Source: Deltaproteobacteria bacterium (GTDB taxonomy: Bacteria; Desulfobacterota; Desulfuromonadia; Geobacterales; Geobacteraceae). Taken from it: a stretch of DNA of 52,730 nt. Location of the stretch: positions 1-52,730 of the forward strand of contig JAJZUC010000011.1 of NCBI GenBank assembly GCA_021847245.1, read 5' to 3'. Under the pieces are notes generated by a model. The model was not told the DNA's origin and did no database searches. It saw only the letters and a program-made list of their open reading frames with translations. The translations under genes and the position numbers were made by a program. This document shows, one piece after another, positions 31,202-40,260 of the stretch. Position 1 is the first letter of the stretch. Every line of letters begins with the position of its first letter.

Positions 31202-33240
31202 CCGCAACCTCCCCCGCATACCCTTGGCTTCCCGCTCCTCCCTTGCGAAACTTCGAATGGTTCCCGGGCGAAGAGCGGGCGCTTGCCATGAAGGAGCCGC
31301 TCCCCCACGGCGCCGCCGACTGGGCCGAGCGCCACCGCGTGATCCAGGTCTCCTCTGTACCCGGCCCGTACCGGCACGAGAACGCCCCGTACTTCTGGTT
31401 TCCGCTCTATCTCTACGCAATGCCATGGGTGCGGGAGATCCGCGTCTGCGCCGGAAGTCAGCTCGGCAAGACCGAATTCATGTACAACACCCACGGCTAC
31501 GACGTCGACTATGATCCGGGCCCCGGGCTCTTCGTCATGCCGAGCCGCGACACCGCCAAGGACGTCTCCCTCGACCGCATCCAGCCGATGTATGACGACT
31601 GTGCCCCGCTGCGGGCCGTCAAAAGCCGAAACCCCGACGACACCGCCACCACCCGGATCAAGACCCGCACCGGCGTCACCACCTACTTCGGCTGGGCCGG
31701 CTCCGACGCCGTTCTTGCCTCCAAGCCGATCAAGTTCGTCAAAATCGACGAGGCCGATCTCGTCGGCCGGCGCTCCATCAACCTGGCCCGCGCCCGCTTC
31801 CGCACCTACAGCCACGAGTACAAGCTCGTCTCGGTCTCGAAGCCCTCCGTCGAGGACGGCCCCATATGGGAAGACCTCAACTCTTCCCACGTCATCTACG
31901 ACTACCACGTCCGCTGCCCCCGCTGCGGCCACGAGCAGGTCATGACCTTCGGGCAATACCGCTGGACCGAAGGGGTCACCGACCCGAAGCGGATCGAGAT
32001 GACGCGCGACGCCTGGTACGAATGCGAGGCCTGCGCCGGCCACTGGGACGAGGCCCTGCGCGACATCGCCGTCCGCGAAGCCATGTTTGACGGCTGGAAG
32101 CCCCGGCGCTTCTGCGTCGCCTGCCACGACACGCAGTTGCGGGACGGCGTCTGCCCCCGCTGCGGCAGCGACGAGGCAGCCCCTGTCCCGGAGCACCCAG
32201 AGGTGATTGGCTTCCACCTCCCCGCCTTTTACAGCCGCTTCGTCCGTCACAGCGACATCGTCGCCGATTACCTGCGCTACCAGCAGGATCCCCACGCCAA
32301 GGAAGGCGACGCTCCCAGTAACGCCGAAAAGTTCTGGTGCGACGACTGCGCCCTTCCCATGCCCACCTCGGCCGAAGGGGAGACCCTCGATGAGCAGCAC
32401 CTCTACGACCGGCGCGAAGAATACGCCCCGAAGGGAGCGGTGTGGGAGATCCCCATGGCTGCCTGCCTCGTCACCGCCGCCGTCGACGTCCAGGGCAACC
32501 GCCTGGAGATCCTGGTTGAGGCCTGGGGCCAGAAGCGGGAAAACTGGGGGATCCTCAAGGAGGTCATCACCGGTTCCCCCGCCAGGGAAGAGACCTGGAA
32601 GGAATTGGAGGAGAAGTTTCTCCACCGCACCTTCCTCCATGAGTCTGGCATCGCGCTCAGAATCGCCGGCATCGGCGTCGACACCGGCGGCCACCATGCC
32701 GACATGGCCTACAAGTTCGTCAAGCGTCACCGCCGCCGGCGCGTTTACGCACTCAAGGGGTGGCATATCCCGGGCAAACCCCTGAAAGGGAAGCCCTCCA
32801 CCAACAACGCCTACCAGGTGCCCCTCTACATGATCGGCACCGAAACCGCCAAGGACTCCATACACGAATGGCTCACCGCCGAGGAGCCCGGCCCCTATCG
32901 CCAGCACTTCCCGCGCACCTTCGACTTCGAATTCTTCCGTCAGCTCGTGGCCGAAGAGCCTGCCTACAAGCGCGACACCGGCGGGCGCCCGGTCAAGTAC
33001 TACCGGGTGCGCAAAGGGTACAAGAGAAACGAAGGCCTCGACCTCAAGGTCTACAACCTGGCCGTCTATGCCATCCTTAACCCGAACATGGAAAAGCTCG
33101 CCCGAGATCTGCAGGAACAAGCGGAAGAGGCCGCCTTTCCGCCGGAGAACCCGGATGCCCCGGCGGAAGAGCCCGCGCCGAAGCGCCCCCCATCGTACCG
33201 CCTCCGTCGTGGCGGTTTCGTCAATGGCTGGAAAAAATGA
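31198..33240 (+). CDS. terL: Terminase large subunit, GpA family
   Basis: 680 residues from a TTG overlapping the previous stop, with AGGAG 6 nt upstream. N-terminal ATPase: VCAGSQLGKTEF (Walker A-like), VKIDEADLVG (Walker B). A CPRCGHEQ ... CEACAG zinc site and a second CVACHDTQ...CPRCGSD pair follow. The C-terminal nuclease has TAAVDVQGNRLEI with metal-binding Asp, and GVDTGGHHADMAYKF. Lambda gpA-type terminases cut concatemers at cos and pump DNA into the prohead. Full length. Confidence 0.93.
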   Translation: MTATSPAYPWLPAPPLRNFEWFPGEERALAMKEPLPHGAADWAERHRVIQVSSVPGPYRHENAPYFWFPLYLYAMPWVREIRVCAGSQLGKTEFMYNTHGYDVDYDPGPGLFVMPSRDTAKDVSLDRIQPMYDDCAPLRAVKSRNPDDTATTRIKTRTGVTTYFGWAGSDAVLASKPIKFVKIDEADLVGRRSINLARARFRTYSHEYKLVSVSKPSVEDGPIWEDLNSSHVIYDYHVRCPRCGHEQVMTFGQYRWTEGVTDPKRIEMTRDAWYECEACAGHWDEALRDIAVREAMFDGWKPRRFCVACHDTQLRDGVCPRCGSDEAAPVPEHPEVIGFHLPAFYSRFVRHSDIVADYLRYQQDPHAKEGDAPSNAEKFWCDDCALPMPTSAEGETLDEQHLYDRREEYAPKGAVWEIPMAACLVTAAVDVQGNRLEILVEAWGQKRENWGILKEVITGSPAREETWKELEEKFLHRTFLHESGIALRIAGIGVDTGGHHADMAYKFVKRHRRRRVYALKGWHIPGKPLKGKPSTNNAYQVPLYMIGTETAKDSIHEWLTAEEPGPYRQHFPRTFDFEFFRQLVAEEPAYKRDTGGRPVKYYRVRKGYKRNEGLDLKVYNLAVYAILNPNMEKLARDLQEQAEEAAFPPENPDAPAEEPAPKRPPSYRLRRGGFVNGWKK

Positions 33241-33256
33241 CATGGGAGAATATGTG

Positions 33257-33505
33257 ATGACAGCGAAAAAGCGCTACATGAGGATTGACGAAGTCGCCAA
33301 ACGCTTTGAAGTTCATCCCCGCACCGTTAAGCGCTGGTGGCTTTCCGGAAAAACCTGCCTTAAAGTGTGGTGCCCGGTCCACCTTGTTGGATCGCGGGGA
33401 CTCTTCTTTTTAACCGACAGCGTCGACGAATTCGAGCGGACAGGAATGGTGAACCCAGAGGAATGGGAAGAAGAAGAACCACAAGATATGGCGGCTGAAA
33501 AATAA
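33257..33505 (+). CDS. Small HTH (MerR/excisionase-like) protein
   Basis: 82 residues from ATG 33257 with GGGAG 8 nt upstream. MRIDEVAKRFEVHPRTVKRWWLSGKTCLKVW is a winged HTH of the excisionase/MerR kind, followed by a beta wing and an acidic tail. Located between terminase and head genes and followed by a terminator, it could regulate late genes. Confidence 0.65.
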   Translation: MTAKKRYMRIDEVAKRFEVHPRTVKRWWLSGKTCLKVWCPVHLVGSRGLFFLTDSVDEFERTGMVNPEEWEEEEPQDMAAEK

Positions 33506-33544
33506 CTCTACCGCTATATTAAGTGGACAAAGTTGGACAAGGCT

Positions 33545-33578
33545 GGACATCGGTGCATAGATGTCCGGCTTTTTTTTT
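33545..33578 (+). terminator. Intrinsic terminator between terminase and head operons
   Basis: GGACATC (33545-33551) pairs with GATGTCC (33560-33566), then GGC and nine T. It ends only 15 nt before the next gene start and would divide packaging from head transcription unless antiterminated. Confidence 0.85.
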
Positions 33579-33592
33579 GCCACACTCCCGCC

Positions 33593-34150
33593 ATGGTTGA
33601 TACCCCTACCACAGAACCCAGCGCCGTCACCGCAGGCGATTCTATCACCTGGACCAAGTCGCTGCCGGACTATCCGGCCTCGGCAGGGTGGGTCATCTCC
33701 TACGCCCTACGCAGCAGCGCCGGGTCTATCACCATCACCGGCTCCGCTAGTGGGGCAGACCATCTAGTGTCGGTCTCCGCAGCCACATCCGCCCCGTGGG
33801 TCGCCGGGCTCTATTCCTGGCAGGCCTACGTCACTAGGGGTGCCGAGCGCCACACCGTCGCCACCGGCAGCATGATCGTCCGGGCCAACCTCGCCGCGGC
33901 TGGCGCCAACTTCGACACCCGTAGTCACTGCAAGAAGGTCCTGGACGCCATCGAGGCAGTCATCGAGGGACGGGCCTCCGCGGGCGACCAGGAGATAACC
34001 ATCGACGGCACCCGGCTGGTCAAGATGACCGCTGAACAGCTCCTCGCGCTCCGCTCCCGTTATCTCGTCTGGTATCGGGATGAACAGGCCGCCGAGCGGC
34101 TCGCCAATGGGCTTGGCTCCCGCAACCGGATCAAGGTGCGGTTCAGCTGA
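33593..34150 (+). CDS. Head-proximal protein with gpW-like C-terminus
   Basis: 185 residues from ATG 33593. No ribosome site is visible, odd for a late gene just after a terminator. Residues 1-110 are beta-rich (TAGDSITWTKSLPDYPASAGWVISYAL, GLYSWQAYVTRG). The C-terminal 60 (ILDAIEAVIEGRASAGDQEITIDGTRLVKMTAEQLLALRSRYLVWYRDE in outline) resembles the lambda gpW head-completion pattern. It sits where gpW is found in lambda, just before the portal. Overlaps the portal start by one base. Confidence 0.5.
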   Translation: MVDTPTTEPSAVTAGDSITWTKSLPDYPASAGWVISYALRSSAGSITITGSASGADHLVSVSAATSAPWVAGLYSWQAYVTRGAERHTVATGSMIVRANLAAAGANFDTRSHCKKVLDAIEAVIEGRASAGDQEITIDGTRLVKMTAEQLLALRSRYLVWYRDEQAAERLANGLGSRNRIKVRFS

Positions 34151-35730
34151 TGGGGGTCATCTCCTGGATAGCCGAGCGCTTCGGCACCCGCACCCCGGCG
34201 CCCGCCGTCAAGTCCGGCAAGCGGGTTTACCTGGCCGGAGTCCCTACGCGCACCAACAGCGGCTTCCCCGGTGGCGGCAGCTACTCCCGCTCTATTGATG
34301 CCGAGACCCGCTACACCCTGCGGGGGCTGCGCTCCCACTCCCGCGTCCTCTACCAGAATAACGACTACTACAAGAAATTCGTCCGCCTCGTCGTCAAAAA
34401 CGTCGTCGGCCCGGCCGGATTTACGTTCAAGAACAACGCCAAGAACGCCAACGGCACCCCCGACACCATCGTCAACCAGATCATCCGCGAGGCCTTCTTC
34501 ACCTGGGGCAAGCGCGGAGTCTGCGACGTCACCGGGAAACTCTCCTGGACAGACTGCCAGCGGCTTTTCATCCAGGCCGTCCCCTCCGACGGTGAAGTGC
34601 TGGTGCGCCTCGTGCGCGGCTTCGACAACCCCCACCGCTTCGCCATCCAGTTTTTAGAGGCCGACCACCTGGACGAAAACTACAGCACCGTCCTCGACAA
34701 CGGTAACGAGATCCGGATGGGGGTCGAGTTTGACAAGTGGGATCGCCCCGTCGCCTACCACATCCTCGTCAAGCATCCGGGCGACTATACCTACCAGCGG
34801 GCCGGCAACCGCTACGAGCGGATTCCCGCCGCCGACATGGTCCATGCCTTCGTCCCTGAGCGTCCCCGCCAGACCCGCGGCGTCCCCTGGGGCCATACCG
34901 CCATGACGCGGCTCAACAACCTCGGCGGCTATGAAGAGGCCGCCATCGTCTCCAAACGGACCAGCGCCTCCAAAATGGGTTTCCTCGTTCCGCCGGCGCC
35001 CGGCGATGGAACCGAATACACCGGCGACGGCAACGACGATGACGGCGATCTGATCAACGAGGTCGAACCGGGCCTTCTGGAGAAGCTCCCCCCCGGGTGG
35101 GACTTTAAAAAGTTCGACCCGGCCGAGCCCGGCGGCGACTTCGATCCGTTCATGAAGCGGACCCTGCGCGGCATCGCCGCCGGTTTAGATGTCAGCTACC
35201 ACAAACTGGCCAGCGACCTCGAAGGGGTTAACTACTCCTCCGCCCGGGCCGGCGAACTCGACGACCGCGACACCTGGAACACCCTCCAGGCATGGATGAC
35301 CGAATCGTTCCTGGATATCGTTTTTGCCGCCTGGCTCGACGTCCAGCTCCTGGCCGGCACCCTTGTTTTCCCGAGCGGCTCGCCGCTCCCCTACGCCAAG
35401 ATCGACAAGTTCTGCGCCCCCACCTGGCGCTCCCGCTCCTGGACATGGGTCGACCCCGTCAAAGATCTGCTCGCCAGCGAGAAGGAACTCGCCAACCGGC
35501 TCACCTCCCGCACCCGCCTCGCCGCTGAATGCGGGGACGACCTGGAGGAGATCTTCGCCGAGCTCGCCGCCGAGCGGGAACTCGCCAAAAAGTACGGCAT
35601 CGAGCTCGTCGACCCCATGCCGGCCGGTTCAACGGTCAAGATGCCTACGGAACCGAAGCCGGGCAAGCCCGAGCCGTCCGGAGCTGCAACCCCCGCGGCT
35701 GATGATGCCGCCGCGACAGTGGAGGAGTAG
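34150..35730 (+). CDS. Portal protein, lambda GpB family
   Basis: 526 residues. N-terminal YTLRGLRSHSRVLYQNNDYYKKFVRLVVKNVVGPAG and RGVPWGHTAMTRLNNLGGYEEAAIVSKRTSASKMGF are family signatures; later GLDVSYHKLASDLEGVNYSSARAGELDDRDTW is typical too. The dodecameric portal is the DNA channel and nucleates capsid assembly. Start ATG overlaps the preceding TGA. Confidence 0.92.
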   Translation: MGVISWIAERFGTRTPAPAVKSGKRVYLAGVPTRTNSGFPGGGSYSRSIDAETRYTLRGLRSHSRVLYQNNDYYKKFVRLVVKNVVGPAGFTFKNNAKNANGTPDTIVNQIIREAFFTWGKRGVCDVTGKLSWTDCQRLFIQAVPSDGEVLVRLVRGFDNPHRFAIQFLEADHLDENYSTVLDNGNEIRMGVEFDKWDRPVAYHILVKHPGDYTYQRAGNRYERIPAADMVHAFVPERPRQTRGVPWGHTAMTRLNNLGGYEEAAIVSKRTSASKMGFLVPPAPGDGTEYTGDGNDDDGDLINEVEPGLLEKLPPGWDFKKFDPAEPGGDFDPFMKRTLRGIAAGLDVSYHKLASDLEGVNYSSARAGELDDRDTWNTLQAWMTESFLDIVFAAWLDVQLLAGTLVFPSGSPLPYAKIDKFCAPTWRSRSWTWVDPVKDLLASEKELANRLTSRTRLAAECGDDLEEIFAELAAERELAKKYGIELVDPMPAGSTVKMPTEPKPGKPEPSGAATPAADDAAATVEE

Positions 35731-37647
35731 ATGAGACCCGAAACCAGAACCATGAAACTCGGCCCCCAGCGTCGAACCTTCACCATCGACCGGGCCGCGG
35801 CCAACGGCGACGAGCGGACCGTCCCGCTCTGCTTCAGCTCCGAGACACCTGTAGAACGGTGGTGGGGGATCGAGATCCTCGACCATTCGCCCGGCTCCGT
35901 CAGGCTGGACAGGCTCAGGAGCAACGCGGCCATCCTGTGTGATCATGACTGGGGCTGCCAGGTGGGAGTTGTCGAAAATCCCACCATCGACGCCGACCGC
36001 AAGGGCCGGGCCGTGGCCCGCTTCTCGGCCGCCAACCCCCGGGCCGTCCAGGAGTACCAGGACATCCTCGACGGCATCCGCGCCAACATCTCCGTCGGCT
36101 ACATCATCCACACCATGGTGCTGGAGAAAGAGGAGAACGGCGTCTCCACCTACCGCATCACCGACTGGGAACCCTACGAGATCAGCACCGTCTCGGTCCC
36201 GGCCGACATCAACGTCGGCATCGGCCGCGACAAGACCACCCGGGAAGAGCAGGAGATCACCATCACCATCAAGACCTCCGAGGTGTGCCAGGAAACAGAC
36301 CCGGAAGACGCCATCGACGCCGGCGTCGACGAAGAAACCGAAACCGCAGCGTGCGACCCCAATACTATGGACAAGGAGAACAGAGTTATGAGCGTAGAAG
36401 TGAAGGAAGCGGCCGACAAGGCCCGGAAGGAAGCCCGTGCCGAAGAGCAGCACCGGGTACGTGAGATCATCGCCATCGCCGAAAAGCAGAAGGTCCGTTG
36501 CCCCGACATTGAGGGCATGGCCCGCGAGGCGATCGCCGCCGGCCAGGATCTGAACGAATTCCGGGCCGCCGTACTGGAGAAGGTGAGTAACGCCACCCCG
36601 GTCCAGACCAGCGCCGATCTCGGCATGTCCGCCCGCGACCTCTCCCAGTACTCGATCGTCCGGGCCATGCACCAGATCGCCGAGACCGGGCGGCTCGACG
36701 GCATCGAGCGCGAGGCCTCCGAGGCCACTGCCAAAATCGTCAAGCGGGAAGCGAGAGGCTTCTTCATCCCGCAGGACATCATGAAGCAGCAGCGGGCACT
36801 CACCGCCGGCACCGCCACGGCGGGCGGCTTCACCGTCGACACCCAGCACCTGGCCGGCGATCTGATCGAGCTGCTGCGCAACAAGACGCTGGTCTCCCGC
36901 CTCGGCGCCCGCACCCTCTCGGGGCTGGTCGGCAACATCGCCATCCCCCGCGTCACGGGCGGCGCCACCGCCTACTGGCTCCCGGAGACCGGCACCGTTA
37001 CCGCTACCGACCAGGCCTTCGGGCAACTCGGGCTTGTGCCGCACCGGCTGGTGGGCGATACCGCCTACGCCAAGGAGCTCCTCGTCCAGTCCTCCATTGA
37101 CGTCGAGGCCTTCGTCCGTGACGACCTGATGCGCGTCCTTGCCATCGAGAAGGACCGGGCCGCCATCAACGGCCTTGGCGCCAACGGCGAGCCGCTCGGC
37201 ATCCTTAACACCACCGGCATCGGCACCGTCACCTTCGGCGGTGCCGCCACCTGGGCCAAGGCGATCGCCTTCGAGACCGCCGTCGCCAACGCCAACGCCG
37301 ACGTGGGGCAGATGGCCTATCTCACCACCCCCAACACCCGCGGCGTCTGGAAGGCGGCCCCCAAGGTCACCAACCAGGCCTTTTTCCTCTGGGAGAAGGG
37401 GGATGGCGAATTCGGGGAGGTGAACGGCTACCGGGCCGGCGCCACCAAGCAGGTCCCCTCCGACAAGGTCGTCTTCGGCAACTGGAACGATCTGATCATT
37501 GCCGAGTGGGCCGGCATCGACGTGGTGGTCGATCCCTACAGCCTCAAGAAGGCCGGACAGGTGGAGATCACCCTCACACTCTGGGCCGACCTCGGCGTGC
37601 GTCATCCCGGCTCCTTCTGCGTCTCCACCGACGCGGGCAACCAGTAA
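35731..37647 (+). CDS. Fused HK97-type prohead protease and major capsid protein
   Basis: 638 residues, GGAGG 5 nt upstream. Residues 10-190 are an S78-type protease with His72 (LCDHDW) and Ser120 (ANISVGY). From about 220 to 638 it is an HK97-fold capsid: a helical delta-like region (KARKEARAEEQHRVREI), then TAGTATAGGFTVDTQHLAGDLIELLRNKT and the capsid core (GANGEPLGILNT, AYLTTPNTRGVWK, GEVNGYRAG). Inside the fusion an ATG at 36388 with AAGGAG 9 nt upstream would give a separate 419-residue capsid protein. Protease and capsid sit downstream of a lambda-type portal and terminase, so the head module is mosaic. Confidence 0.92.
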   Translation: MRPETRTMKLGPQRRTFTIDRAAANGDERTVPLCFSSETPVERWWGIEILDHSPGSVRLDRLRSNAAILCDHDWGCQVGVVENPTIDADRKGRAVARFSAANPRAVQEYQDILDGIRANISVGYIIHTMVLEKEENGVSTYRITDWEPYEISTVSVPADINVGIGRDKTTREEQEITITIKTSEVCQETDPEDAIDAGVDEETETAACDPNTMDKENRVMSVEVKEAADKARKEARAEEQHRVREIIAIAEKQKVRCPDIEGMAREAIAAGQDLNEFRAAVLEKVSNATPVQTSADLGMSARDLSQYSIVRAMHQIAETGRLDGIEREASEATAKIVKREARGFFIPQDIMKQQRALTAGTATAGGFTVDTQHLAGDLIELLRNKTLVSRLGARTLSGLVGNIAIPRVTGGATAYWLPETGTVTATDQAFGQLGLVPHRLVGDTAYAKELLVQSSIDVEAFVRDDLMRVLAIEKDRAAINGLGANGEPLGILNTTGIGTVTFGGAATWAKAIAFETAVANANADVGQMAYLTTPNTRGVWKAAPKVTNQAFFLWEKGDGEFGEVNGYRAGATKQVPSDKVVFGNWNDLIIAEWAGIDVVVDPYSLKKAGQVEITLTLWADLGVRHPGSFCVSTDAGNQ

Positions 37648-37702
37648 CCATAAAGCCCGAGGGGGAGGCTTGCGCCGCCCCCTCGAATCCACGAGGTGAA
37701 CC

Positions 37703-37996
37703 ATGCTTGTACGAATCATCGCCGACACCATGATCCACGGGAAACCGGTAACGGCCGGACCCGATCCCGTCGAGGTGGACGATCCCACCGGCCAGATCCT
37801 TATCTCCGCCTACAAGGCGGAGATAATCACCGGTCCGACCCCTGAGCAACTGGCAGCCGCAGCCGTCCAGGCCAAGGCCGAACTGCTGGAAAAGATCGCC
37901 GCCGCCGAAAGCGTCGAGGCCCTGGAGGAGCTCCTCTCCGAGGATCCGGAGATCGTCGCCGCCTACGAGAAGCGGATGCTGGATCTGGAGAAATAG
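37703..37996 (+). CDS. Small head-module protein
   Basis: 97 residues, GAGG upstream. A short beta segment (MLVRIIADTMIHGKPV) is followed by an alanine/glutamate-rich helix (EQLAAAAVQAKAELLEKIAAAESVEALEELLSEDPEIVAAYEKRM). Sits right after the capsid gene. Possibly a decoration or scaffold-related protein; unproven. Confidence 0.55.
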   Translation: MLVRIIADTMIHGKPVTAGPDPVEVDDPTGQILISAYKAEIITGPTPEQLAAAAVQAKAELLEKIAAAESVEALEELLSEDPEIVAAYEKRMLDLEK

Positions 37997-38025
37997 CCAT
38001 TAATCACCCATAAGGAGAGTCAGTC

Positions 38026-38415
38026 ATGAAAATAATCGATCTCGGCAACGAAATCACCCAGGCCAACCTGGTTTCCCCGGGGGCGATCCCCTCCTCCGGC
38101 CCCCTGGGCAGCTCCCTGGATCTGCAGGGGTACCAGGGCAAAGTGCGCATCACCCTGAACATCGGCACCGTCACCGGCACCTCCCCGACCCTCGACATCA
38201 AGGTCCAGGACTCGGCGGACAACGCCACCTTCGCCGACGTGTCCCCGGCCGTCGCCTTTGCCCAGAAGGTAAGCGGCAGCGCCAACACCAACGACAGCAT
38301 CGTCGTCGACACCCGGGCTGTCCGCCGCTACATCAAGCTCTACGGCACCGTCGGCGGCACCACGCCGAGCTTTACCGTCAGCGCCCTGGCCATCGGTCAG
38401 AAACAGACCATCTAA
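38026..38415 (+). CDS. Capsid decoration- or head-fibre-like protein
   Basis: 129 residues, AAGGAGAG upstream. Beta-rich with GYQGKVRITLNIGTVTGTSPTLDIKVQDSADNATFADV, ending in YIKLYGTVGGTTPSFTVSALAIG, a jelly-roll-like layout common in small head-surface proteins encoded after the capsid gene. Assignment by position and composition. Confidence 0.55.
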   Translation: MKIIDLGNEITQANLVSPGAIPSSGPLGSSLDLQGYQGKVRITLNIGTVTGTSPTLDIKVQDSADNATFADVSPAVAFAQKVSGSANTNDSIVVDTRAVRRYIKLYGTVGGTTPSFTVSALAIGQKQTI

Positions 38416-38425
38416 GGACCCGGTA

Positions 38426-38728
38426 ATGTCCTTCACCAGCGCCGACCTCGACACCATCCTGGCGGCCACCGGCGAGGATGTGACCATCACCCTCTCCGGT
38501 GGCACCGTCAAGACCATCAAGGGGAAGTTCCGGAAGAACTTCCAGACCGCATCCCCCTATCAGATGGAGGTCGGCCTTCTCTCCCCCGCGGTCATGGTGA
38601 AGACCTCCGACCTGGCGGGGGTCACCTCGGCCCACGTCTTCGTGATCCGGGGTGTTGAGTACAAATTCAACGGCAAGCCGGAGGAGGAGCCCTCCGGCTT
38701 CTCCCGGGTGCATCTGGCGAAGAAATGA
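38426..38728 (+). CDS. Head-tail joining protein (gpFII-like)
   Basis: 100 residues. MSFTSADLDTILAATGEDVTITLSGG then KIKGKFR-type beta strand and HVFVIRGVEYKFNGKPEEEPSGFSRVHLAKK matches the layout of lambda gpFII connectors, including the family's common ending. ATGA overlap with the next gene. Confidence 0.65.
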   Translation: MSFTSADLDTILAATGEDVTITLSGGTVKTIKGKFRKNFQTASPYQMEVGLLSPAVMVKTSDLAGVTSAHVFVIRGVEYKFNGKPEEEPSGFSRVHLAKK

Positions 38729-39174
38729 CCATCAAGGAACAGATCGACAGCCGCATCGAAACCATCCTCGCCGGAATCCGGATCGTCAACGGCTTCCAGA
38801 CCGACGCCGGGGCCAACGTCTTCAAAAACCTCGAATACACCGAGCGCCCCGACGTGATCCCATGCATCGCCTGGTTTCCGGGCGAGATGTCCAGCGGCGC
38901 CGACGGCGACACCCCGCCGTCCCTGGGGGAGGAGAACCACTTCTATCCCGTCACCGTCGAGGGGTACATCGCCGACGACAAGCGCGGCACCTCGGGCGAG
39001 CAGCTCCGCACCGACATCGTCCGGGCGCTGCGGGCCGACAACACCCTCGGGGGGCTCGCCGAGCAGATCCAGGAGGTGAAGTCCTCCCTCGCCGTCCAGG
39101 AAGGGGATGAGGTGTTCTCCCTGGTCCAGGTCAGCTTCACTATCTTCTACGTCACACCCTGGGGAGGCCTGTAA
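38725..39174 (+). CDS. Tail terminator / tail completion protein
   Basis: 149 residues. TIKEQIDSRIETILAGIRIVNGFQTDAG at the N-terminus and a YPVTVEGYIAD strand and VSFTIFYVTPWGGL ending resemble gpU-type tail terminator proteins, which cap the tail tube before joining to the head. ATG overlaps the preceding TGA; the stop overlaps the next ATG (TAATG). Confidence 0.6.
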   Translation: MTIKEQIDSRIETILAGIRIVNGFQTDAGANVFKNLEYTERPDVIPCIAWFPGEMSSGADGDTPPSLGEENHFYPVTVEGYIADDKRGTSGEQLRTDIVRALRADNTLGGLAEQIQEVKSSLAVQEGDEVFSLVQVSFTIFYVTPWGGL

Positions 39175-39431
39175 TGGAGGCATCCGCTGCAATCATGGTT
39201 GTCGGAGGCGCTGCCGGCTACAAACTCTTGGAGCTCGTGATCGGCTACTTCTTCCGCAGGGTCACCCGGGACGATTACGTGACCAGGAAGGACTGCGAGC
39301 ACTGCCAGAAAACCGACGACAACACCATCAAGAAGCTCACGGCGGATATCGCCATCATCAAGGGGGTGCTCCTGGTGATGGCGGTCGACAAGGAGGTCCC
39401 GCCGGAGCATCTGGCCAGGCTCACACAATGA
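39174..39431 (+). CDS. Small protein with N-terminal hydrophobic segment
   Basis: 85 residues. ASAAIMVVGGAAGYKLLELVIGYFF could span the membrane; then CEHCQKTDDNT and a helix. First gene of a block leading to the endolysin, so it may belong to lysis (a second holin-like protein). Not recognised. Confidence 0.55.
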   Translation: MEASAAIMVVGGAAGYKLLELVIGYFFRRVTRDDYVTRKDCEHCQKTDDNTIKKLTADIAIIKGVLLVMAVDKEVPPEHLARLTQ

Positions 39432-39520
39432 GCTGGTACTGCCCTCTCTGGCGCCAGTACGGCCACCACGGCCGGAGCAAGGAATGCCGGCACTGCCGGC
39501 ACCAGGAGAACAAGGGATGA
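39428..39520 (+). CDS. Tiny cysteine/histidine-rich peptide
   Basis: 30 residues, linked by ATGA overlaps at both ends to its neighbours, which argues that it is translated. WYCPLWRQYGHHGRSKECRHCRH offers metal ligands. Unknown function. Confidence 0.5.
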   Translation: MSWYCPLWRQYGHHGRSKECRHCRHQENKG

Positions 39521-39657
39521 CCTGCTTCATCTGCCGGGAGACCGGCGCCAAGTGCTGCGATGGCCACTGCGGCCTCTGCGCCGATCAAGAGCAGGGCGTA
39601 ACCTTCGGCGACGGCCACCCGTCCGCCCGAGACCACGGGGAGGATTGCGATGAGTGA
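39517..39657 (+). CDS. Small cysteine-rich peptide before the endolysin
   Basis: 46 residues, ATGA overlap with the preceding gene and 8-nt overlap with the endolysin start. CFICRETGAKCCDGHCGLC carries six cysteines. Unknown; perhaps a metal-binding peptide. Confidence 0.5.
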   Translation: MTCFICRETGAKCCDGHCGLCADQEQGVTFGDGHPSARDHGEDCDE

Positions 39658-40234
39658 CAGATTTTCCAGGGCCTTCGCCCTGGTGCTTGGCCACGAAGGG
39701 GGCTGGGTCGACAACCCCGCCGACCGGGGAGGCGAGACCTACAAGGGCATTGCCCGCACCTTCTGGCCCCAGTGGGAAGGGTGGGCACTGGTCGACATGA
39801 TCAAGGCCGGGATCGGCCCGGTTCCCCGTTACGGCACGTCGGACTATTGGGCCTACGTCAAACGGCTCAACCCGCGGCTCGCTGCTAACCCCGGCCTGCA
39901 GAGCCTCGTGGAAATGTTCTACCGGAAGAACTTCTGGCTCCCCGCCTACGAAGCCCTCGCCAGCGAGCCCCTCGCCGTCTGGCTCTTCGACAAGGCGGTC
40001 AACCTGGGGCTTGTCGCCGGCAAGTGCCGGGCCCACCGCTGGCTGCAGCAGGCCCTCGACCTTCCCGACGACGGCATCATCGGCCCCCAGACGCTGAAGG
40101 CCGCAAACGGCTATCCCGACCAGACGGCACTTCTGGAGGCCGCCCGGGAAAAGGCCCGCGCCTTCTACCGCGACAAAGCGCGAAAAGACCCCTCTCAGGC
40201 CCAGTTTCTGAACGGCTGGCTGGCAAGGGTCTGA
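39650..40234 (+). CDS. Endolysin, N-acetylmuramidase (GH108 type) with peptidoglycan-binding domain
   Basis: 194 residues with GGAGG 6 nt before ATG. LGHEGGWVDNPADRGGETYKGI holds the catalytic Glu of glycosyl hydrolase family 108 lysozymes. The C-terminal half (LQQALDLPDDGIIGPQTLKAAN) is the linked PG-binding domain. No signal sequence, so release depends on the holin encoded next. Confidence 0.9.
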   Translation: MSDRFSRAFALVLGHEGGWVDNPADRGGETYKGIARTFWPQWEGWALVDMIKAGIGPVPRYGTSDYWAYVKRLNPRLAANPGLQSLVEMFYRKNFWLPAYEALASEPLAVWLFDKAVNLGLVAGKCRAHRWLQQALDLPDDGIIGPQTLKAANGYPDQTALLEAAREKARAFYRDKARKDPSQAQFLNGWLARV

Positions 40235-40260
40235 AACCAACATTCCAAAGGAGCAAGCCC

